A DNA stretch of 64,000 nucleotides. It comes from Chloranthus sessilifolius (Eukaryota > Streptophyta > Magnoliopsida > Chloranthales > Chloranthaceae). The stretch lies in assembly GCA_021018995.1 (NCBI GenBank), contig CM037591.1:6206001-6270000 (forward strand). Direction: 5' to 3'. The notes beneath the pieces are model-generated. The model did no database searches. It was not told the origin of the DNA and worked only from the letters and a program-made list of their open reading frames with translations. The stretch's first letter is position 1; each line of letters starts with the position of its first letter. Shown piece after piece: positions 56,742 through 64,000 of this stretch. Position numbers and translations under genes: made by a program.

Positions 56742-58250
56742 AGTAATCATATAATTCGAGTAATGAGACATAAGCCCATGACTCAAAACTCTTATTAGTT
56801 GCATGTCTTAAGTGACTTAAAAGCTACACTTAATTGTAGGGATCCTAACCCGAGCTGATTTTTACCAAACCCGCCCTGACCTAGTAAAAAACCCCAATGC
56901 CCACGATTATATATATATATATATATATATAAATAAAATATTGGGTTGGATCAGGTTGACCCAACAAGCCGATTTTTGCCTGACCCAATTGTCTTAGTTA
57001 ACATGGCCTGAAGGTCAGGTTGGATGCCTCATGCCCGACCTGACTTGATGGGTCCAGTTTATGTGCTCAACCTAGTAAAAAATTCGTATCTGGCATGTAT
57101 AGCTTTTCTTCCTATAAACTTGTATAAGAGCTGACACAAGTTATGCTGGATGTAATCTACTGAGAAATAACTATAGATCAATGTTATCAAAAGAGAAGAT
57201 CACTCTTTATCAACAACAAAAAAAAAAAAAGCGAAGATCACAAACATTTTGATAAAGGGTTAAAGAACCTTTTTATCAAATACAGCCTCCAAACTATAAA
57301 TCGATATTATGGATTTTGACGAGGAATGCACTTTGACCTTTTGATTCAAGGAATCTTGACTTCACAACCTCCAAACTTTAATAGGATGACGTAAAAGTAT
57401 TTTCGCTCGTAGGCCTGTCAAACAGGTTGAGTCAGGTCAAAGCCCAATAAGAAAATCGCAAAATGCCTTTCCCAACCCGATCTGGTAAAAAGGCCCTATT
57501 TATATACCTTTTACATGTAACATACCAGGTGAAAAACCCGACCCGACTCGACCCAAAGTTTGGGGCGGATGTCTTATGCCCGATCCGGTAAAAAATCGGG
57601 TTGGGTCAGCTCAGTCGGATGTCTTCTGCACTTTTACCTTTTGATTCAACGCAGCCTAAGGTTTTAGTGTAGGTGCTCACCAATAATCTGATAGGAGCAA
57701 ACAAAGGAATCCTGTGAAAAAATATCACATCACACGAAGTGCGGAGATCTTCGTGTGAAAGTCATGCATGGTGAGTTGTCCCAACTCGCTCCAAGCTTTG
57801 GATCATTTAAGGTTTACGAGGACCTGGAAGATTCATTTGTCCCACCTCATTGATCTCAATTATAAAGTTGGATCTTTAATGTTCCCTTAGAATACAACAC
57901 TCAAAACTATATAGGTAAGTTTCCAAACAACCTAGGTCATTTTTCATGACTAACACATGATGCATGTATATAAGAAATGAATCAATAATCAATGTGTAAG
58001 GGCTTTTCAGTGAGAAATAAGGTCAATAGTTGCAAGTAGTAGATAGTGATTTGGCTTGCCAAGGGAACATAAAACCTAACATAGCCAAAATAAAATATCT
58101 GGTTTTGAAAATGCAAAAGACCATCAATTGATCTAAAAGATAGTTAAGAGTTTTTCATGCCAAAATTCCTCCATTGCAAAGAGAGAGAACCAAGTCAACC
58201 CCCAAATTCTCCACTACATGCATACCTGGAATCTTTTCGTATTCGGTGTT
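56701..58250. other. GGGTCGGG clusters and 3' flank of SRP9
   Basis: TA tracts near 56704-56737 and 56910-56930. GGGTCGGG-type clusters at about 56840-57070 and 57413-57605. 57620-58250 shows nothing recognised and should include the SRP9 3' UTR next to 58251. Confidence 0.45.
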
Positions 58251-58935
58251 TTATTGTCTCCTACCTCTTCCTTTCTTAGATGGCTGGGGCTCCATCTGTT
58301 CCTTTCCTGATACCTCAGTTACATCGGCTGCACAAATACTCCATCAAAAAGCACATTTTAGTAACCATCCCAATTTGCAAAGAAGAAAAAATCAAAATCC
58401 ACTGAAAAATTGAAGATTGAAAGTGATATTTAGGCTTGGATAGAAATCGCCTTAAACAACCCAAAACCCCGTGCAATTGATGCATATGACCCCATAGATC
58501 CACACTATGCATCAATGTTTGTTTATAAAATGACCAAAAAATTGCACTATTCTAATTATCTAATCCCGAAAATAACAATTCTTCAATGAATCTATTTGTG
58601 GAGTGTTCCCAAAACCTTATTGATGGTCATAATTGAAGGGTTAGAGACATCTGATTAGTGCCATTGTTTGCATAAGATCCACCAAGGAGGTGACCCATCA
58701 ATTAAATGGAGTTGGTCCATGGATACGTGTGCTGATTCCCGGATAGAGATGGTTGATACAAGTTAATTGTTAGAAGAAGAGAATGGCCGTAATTTTTCCA
58801 GTACGTCTTAAATATGCGCAGGCATGGAGAAAGAATGATACCATCAGGACCCCGAGCCATCAGGGTAAAGAAGATATTGTTGAGCTTCTCCATCTTTTTA
58901 GCATCTTGTGCCTGGTCTGTTTTAAACTTTAGGCA
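58251..58935 (-). CDS. SRP9: Signal recognition particle 9-kDa subunit, last two coding exons (5' partial)
   Basis: SRP9 pairs with SRP14 to bind the Alu domain of the SRP RNA and pause elongation while ribosomes are delivered to the ER. On the minus strand an exon at 58935-58842, after TTCTTGCAG, encodes CLKFKTDQAQDAKKMEKLNN then IFFTLMARGPD. The next exon, 58327-58251, after TTTGTGCAG, completes an Ala codon and reads DVTEVSGKEQMEPQPSKKGR to GRRQ and TAA. This is the full conserved C-terminal half (about 56 residues of a usual 100-110), with the basic KKGRGRRQ tail. The exon for the N-terminal half (MVYI... to VTDN) was not found between 58936 and 64000, so that intron exceeds 5 kb or the gene is broken. 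Nothing in the two exons is disrupted. Confidence 0.93.
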
Positions 58936-59526
58936 CTGCAAGAACCAAAGAAATCATAAAGCAACCACCAAAAAGGGCCCAAAAATCTGCATCACTTACT
59001 TTTAGACCGACATACCCCTGTGCAATTAGCAAAAATGTTGCCTTTGACTTATCCAACATACATGAAGTGTGTATTGATGATATGACTTAAAGAGAAAATG
59101 GCAGAGGAATTTGCAAAGTTTTAGAAAAATGCCATCACGTTCTTTCAGATGTACACGTACTTTTGCAAAGTACTTGTTCCACAAAAAAAAGGCCCTAATC
59201 AATTTTATCCACAAAATTCACATGTAATATTCATGTTTACATTATTGACATGCAGCACAAAAAGAAAATAAATGCCACACTTCTAGATGGAATTATAATC
59301 AGATAAATCCACACATCCCACGAGTTTTTAATCTTGTTTTTTTTTACTTAAAAAAAAAAATCGACTGACAAGGTATCGGTAATATCAAGATGGACCACAC
59401 CTGATACGGATACCGATATTGACACCTTGGGCATTATGATGTCAAGGACTCAAGTGTCACTGGTTTAAACTTTTAGGCCAGCAAACCCAGAAACATTGAA
59501 GACACATTAGCAGGATGTGTATTTAC
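58936..59526. other. Presumed SRP9 intron; degenerate TATCGG element
   Basis: No coding sequence recognised. A degenerate TATCGG element (CAAGGTATCGGTAATATC to TTGACACCTTG) lies at about 59366-59429, without matching flanks. Confidence 0.45.
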
Positions 59527-60003
59527 CAGTGTTACCTAGACACGTGGCACAGGTGCCAAGTTCTCAAGGTGCCAATAGATGATTGGCACGCAAATTTCTA
59601 AAGATTCCAATACGGCGGTACGGCCTTAAAAAAAATTAAATGAAAAGAATATATATAGAAAAAAATTGAAGGAAAATCTTAGAGAGCCAATTGAGATATG
59701 TAATGAAAAGATACATAATATATATATTATAAACCTAAATAAAAGTATACTATATTATAAAAATTGTTTTCAATGACCAAACCTTTTATTTTCTAGTACT
59801 AAACTTTACACAAATTTTTTTAAACGAAGTTCATTTTATCATTGTCAAAATGATGAGCATTTTGATAGTATTATGTGTATTTTCATACATGTCTAGAAGT
59901 TTTGTGGTGTTTGAGGAGTGTCCAAGTGTCGGCACGTGTGCCAAGTGCCACTAAGTGCCGGCACAGCAAAAACTCCAAAAGTATAAATGCCAAGGTAACA
60001 CTG
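59527..60003. mobile_element. hAT-like element, perfect 8-bp TSD
   Basis: CAGTGTTACCTAGACACG start, CCAAGGTAACACTG end. GTATTTAC flanks both sides (59519-59526 and 60004-60011). The interior has reiterated GGCAC/GTGCC words (TGGCACAGGTGCC, GTGCCGGCAC) around AT-rich sequence. 477 bp. Confidence 0.9.
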
Positions 60004-60011
60004 GTATTTAC

Positions 60012-62065
60012 ACGAGCCTTTCCTACCAACACTTTGCAGAGATCAGATATTTCACCAGGATACAGACTCTGGTATGCAGGGCAGGTGAAAAACAGAAATT
60101 CAGAATCCAAGGATATGGATATTCTTTGAGTTCTAGATATATGAGTAGTGAACGCACCTAAGGAAAAAATAAGTGGACACCAGATGTAAATCATGCTGGT
60201 TTTCACAGATCACCAAGCATCAATCAGTGGCTTAATCTTACTGGGAAGGAAAACTGGATGTTTTTTGTGATGACCAAGTCCATAGGAATAGAGAAACATA
60301 TAAAATCTACCATCAGAAGAAAATAAGCTTCTATACTTCATACTAAAGAACATCTAGCATATATTAGGATGAGAACAAGACATTTACATCACTATTAAGC
60401 TTTGATTGAATCAACACAATGTTTCAGCTCGAAAAGCAGAAGATACATATTTGCTGTTAAAGAATCTGAATCCTTAATTTTTGAACTCGGATGAATCTTC
60501 AATCTTGTTGGTGTAAAAATTAAAAGCCATATGGTGTAAATTTCTTTGAACTCGGACATTCCTTGGTATCCCTCATGTGCCGCACCATTTCCCATTGATT
60601 GTGTTTCGACTCTAACTCCTAGCGTATTGTGGTGCCTTGATGATTGTCCCTACAGTTGGTCCTTGTGATGGACCTGGGAAGGTAACTCATGTAGTCTTGA
60701 CGATGGTCCCACGGATGGCCCGATGATTGTCCTCCTATTGGCTCCAAAGTTGTGGTCCCTACGATGCTCCATTTGATAGTCCCAAATGTATACCATGCAA
60801 TATGCCCATAGCCAATGTCCCTCAGTTGCACTCAGCCATTACCAGTCCCAAGCCAGGATAGAAAAGGAGTAGGGTTAATGTTAGGTTGACATCCGGTTGT
60901 AAAAACCCCAGTTAATAACTTATTGGCAACACAACTCTGCGAAGGTGTTCTAACCTGGAATGATGGGAATATAGGTATTGGAAAGGATCCAAATCAAGTG
61001 GCTGCTTAAATATAATATTTCTGGAGAAAAAGCTAAAAATTGCTTATTTTGTTTTCAATCATTAGCCCCCCCAAAAAGGTATTGGGTGTCAAATACCCTC
61101 GAATCCCTCTTTCATTCTTATGCACTTGAATATTATACCCAGGGTGCTGCTCCCGCTTGAATTTTCTACCTTGTTCTCCCTTCACGTCTTAGAATGGAAC
61201 AGTATCAACTTTATTTTGATGCTCCTGCTCCTACTTCCTACAACTAGTGGTTGCTAACCACAAAATTGTAGCCCTTAAAAACTATTCTAAATAAATAAAA
61301 AAGGACATTGTTAGGTGCGCAAAAAAATAATGTAATTCATGCGAAACCGTAAGATAAGATTTGCCAAAGTAGAGTTGAACTAACTATCTGCTCTTACAGA
61401 AATTGGACAGAGAGCTGCTTCTGCTCGTATAAGAGCTAACCCAAACACAGCCTTTGATTTTTAAAGTTACAAACTCCGTACATCACGAGACCTCAACCAT
61501 GTGATCATGTGATAGGACATCTACAAACTTAGTACATTACGAGTCCTCAACCATGTGACCATGTGATAGGACATCACATGATCTCTTATACTTCTCCTCA
61601 CCCTACTAATCCTCCTCCTCTATAAGGTTAAAGTGTTTTGACCCTAAAACCAAACAGATTTTTTGTCTCAATTGATGTCACCTTTTTAGAGAATGCTTCT
61701 TACCATTCTGATGGGAGTGTTCTTCCCACCTTGTCCTCTCTTGGTCGGGTGTGTATAGAATGCATAAAGAGTAAACCCTTCTTCCTATTGTCACATACAG
61801 TGGTGTCATATTGACGATCTTCTCCTCTCCTACACGAATTTAAAGAAGCAATGGAAAACCAAAGAAAACCAAAGGCGTAGAAAACTACACTCAAAGTAAG
61901 AGAAGCAATCGATTAAGTCTTAGATCTGTGTCCAACCAACATGAAGTCATACCTTACAAGTCAAATTTTCTTCATTCTTTTATTACTTCTTATGGTTTCT
62001 CTCTTAACCTTAATACCCTTTGTTGTGTTGATGAAGGGAAGCATTCATGTACTAATCAGTCTCCT
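60012..62065. other. No recognised gene; small repeats
   Basis: Presumed SRP9 intron or intergenic. Includes the right end of a Tourist-like element (AAGAGCTAACCCAAACACAG at about 61430-61452) and a 54-bp tandem repeat at 61469-61576 (ACAAACT...GTACAT.ACGAG, CTCAACCATGTGA.CATGTG). Other open frames are not recognised. Confidence 0.4.
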
Positions 62066-63020
62066 ATCAGTCTTATCCATAATCACAAAGTCAGGATAAG
62101 GCAATAATTCAGTAAGGGATCAAGTCGGAAAATTTTCTAAAATTTCGATGAAATTTGGGAAAGATAAAAAATACTATAAAATATAAAATAATATATTTCA
62201 AGTTAGAAATAATATTTTTAAAAATAAAATAAGTTCTAAGGTGTTTGACGAGAAGCAAATCTATAATTATGTAATCCATGTATCCGTCCGTATACATAGC
62301 GTAAACATGATTCATCTAAGGTTGGTTCAATCCCAGCTTACCTATCAAGAAAATATTGATAGATCTCAGTTAAATAAAGTAAAGATTTGGAAATTTCGGC
62401 AAGCCCTTAATTTGGAGAATTTTAGCTTTTTTAAAAAAAAACCTTGACTTTTGTGAAGATTATCTTATCTTTCCAACAGCTAGGGCTGTCAACAGGTTGT
62501 GCTTCAGCCCAAGCCCGGCCTAGCTCGAGTCGAGTTTGGGCTTATCAGTCTCATCCATAGTCACAAAGTCAGGATAAGACAATAATTCGGTAAGGGATCA
62601 ATTCGGAAAAATTTGTAAAATTTCGATGAAATTTGGGGAAGATAAAAAATACTATAAAATATAAAATAATATATTTCAAGTTAGAAATAATATTTTTAAA
62701 AATAAAATAAGTTCTAAGGTGTTTGGCGAGAAGCAAATCTATAATTATGTAATCCATGTATCCGTCCGTATACATTGCGTAAGCATGATTCATCTAAGGT
62801 TGGTTCAATCCCAGCTTACCTATCAAGAAAATTTCGATAGATCTCAGTTAAATAAAGTAAAGTTTTGGAAAATTCGGCAAGCCCTTAATTTGGAAAATTT
62901 TAGCTTTAAAAAAAAAAAAAACTTGACTTTTGTGACGATTGTCTTATCTTTCCAACAGCTAGGGCTGTCAACAGGTCGTGCTTCAGCCCAAGCCCGGCCC
63001 AGCTCAAGTCGAGTTTGAGC
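62066..63020. repeat. Tandem duplication, about 477 bp x 2
   Basis: TATCAGTCT.ATCCATA.TCAC opens both units (62066 and 62543). Matching order continues through AAATTTCGATGAAATTTGGG, CGAGAAGCAAATCTATAATT, GCCCTTAATTTGGA and AGCTAGGGCTGTCAACAGG. Nearly identical frames in the two units are repeat copies, not genes. Confidence 0.92.
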
Positions 63021-63420
63021 TTAAATAAATTGTTTGAGCCTTAATGCACTCTGGCCAAGCCCAGCCCAATTTTGTATCCAGGCCTGGTTCAAGCCTAATT
63101 TTTACAATAAAAATAATTGGGCCGATCAAGATCGACCCAAACCCGGATCAGCCCACCAAGCCCAATTATATTAAGTGAAAAAACCGGTCTAGCCTGAACC
63201 CGGACCGGTCCACTCAAGTCCAATTATATTAAGCGAAAAGACCAATCTGGCCGAATTCCATCCCGATCTGAACCCGGTTGGGGTTGGGTTTGTGCTTAAA
63301 TTAAAAGCGCAAGTCCAAAAGGACTCATGCGGTTCGGGCTTAATTTCCAGGGTAAAAAGTAATTGGACCCATCAAAAGCCCGGCTACACCCCGGCCTGGC
63401 CCGGACCATTGACAGCCCTA
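62960..63420. mobile_element. hAT-like element with GGCCCGG/CCCGGACC interior
   Basis: TAGGGCTGTCAA start and its exact inverse TTGACAGCCCTA end. Flanks CCAACAGC and CCTACAGA share 6 of 8 bases. The interior reiterates AAGCCCGGCC/CCGGACC-type words. It is the best-bounded example of the GGGTCGGG cluster type. Its left 60 bp also occur at 62479 because of the tandem duplication. Confidence 0.72.
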
Positions 63421-64000
63421 CCTACAGAGGTTATGTTTCTACAATCTCCTTTGTAATTGACCCTTGCCTCAATTCAAAGATCTTGCTTATTTGGAATGGA
63501 AGAACAAAATATGGAGAAAATACGTACTCTTAGAAAATAAAAACTCATACAAGAGAGCTAGTAGGGTTGGTAGAAAGGAAATGTGTAGTTGGGTCTTTGG
63601 ATATACACCATGAAGTACAAAAGGAGATCAAACTATACACAAACAGGTACAACGTCATCTTAGTTGAGTAATCCTAAAATATGTTCTCAATATCCCTATA
63701 AGTTTATCACATGATTTATCAAATGCTAAATTCAACATTTCATAACAAAGAAAATCCTAAGGTACAATACAAAAATAAAGATAACTATTGGCAGTTTGCA
63801 TATGTTAATAGAAAATAAAAATCAAGATCCAGGAGCACAAAATTTAAGATATTAAGGAAATTGATCAAAACAACAAAATGGCGAAAATTCTACCAATTCT
63901 ACAATATTGGCTTATAGTTATAAGAAATTAAGAATGTTGAATTTTATGTTATAGAAATATAAAACAATTTTATTACACTCTCAAAGCCAAAATACACATG
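63421..64000. other. AT-rich right edge, nothing recognised
   Basis: No open frame, repeat boundary or SRP9 5' exon could be recognised on either strand. Confidence 0.35.

Noticed and set aside
60330-60360. Minus-strand reading SMKYRS, recalling SRP9's conserved VMKYRH
   Set aside because: Only four residues agree. The residues before and after do not fit, and there are no splice signals in place.
62241-63018. Two similar 68- and 99-codon frames that could be paralogous small genes
   Set aside because: They are the same stretch in a DNA tandem duplication, and the longer one runs into a hAT-like repeat.

Overview
The window is plant nuclear DNA, almost certainly from a flowering plant. It is AT-rich and heavily loaded with transposable elements. 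The few host genes are spliced, with GT-AG introns, and include a tubby-like F-box protein with the plant-type domain order, a WAT1/EamA-type transporter and SRP9. The long introns and dense foldback elements would suit a magnoliid or another large-genome lineage, but that is inference only.

Host genes: (1) positions 1-827 (+) hold the last two coding exons of a WAT1-related (EamA) transporter whose 5' part lies left of the window. (2) About 43.0-52.0 kb (+) holds a complete tubby-like F-box gene: a promoter with a TATA box, two probable 5'-UTR introns, and four coding exons (44931-45278, 45405-45492, 50696-50828, 51234-51948) encoding 427 aa. (3) 58251-58935 (-) holds the last two coding exons of SRP9; its 5' exons were not found up to the right edge. 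The tubby-like gene and SRP9 are convergent, about 6.3 kb apart. The three genes show no sign of a shared pathway.

Transposon landscape: 2.5-9.3 kb has a solo LTR, a decayed hAT transposase (zinc finger MYM-type 1-like) split by a second solo LTR with a perfect 5-bp target-site duplication (TSD), and a long-TIR element carrying a GRF zinc-finger-like fragment. 9.6-17.6 kb has hairpin-type elements, a foldback element with an 8-bp TSD and a 1.17-kb Mutator-like element with a perfect 9-bp TSD. 17.9-23.8 kb is a 2.9-kb tandem duplication whose copies differ by nested MITE insertions. 25.6-32.6 kb is a foldback element opened by a non-coding LTR retrotransposon (27180-31723) and an inverted LTR fragment, with two further MITEs nested in it. 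33-42 kb is a field of short hAT-like elements, three related SINEs and a Tourist-like MITE. 52-64 kb has a minisatellite, SINE-like sequences, GGGTCGGG-rich hAT-like repeats and a 0.48-kb tandem duplication.

The most distinctive pattern is a group of short palindromic elements, 73 to about 290 bp. They begin CAAGG(A/T)T and end with its complement, are flanked by 8-bp TSDs (eight of thirteen perfect), and have interiors made of reiterated TTTCGG or TATCGG words. Thirteen copies with readable boundaries are listed, including one in each of two introns of the tubby-like gene.
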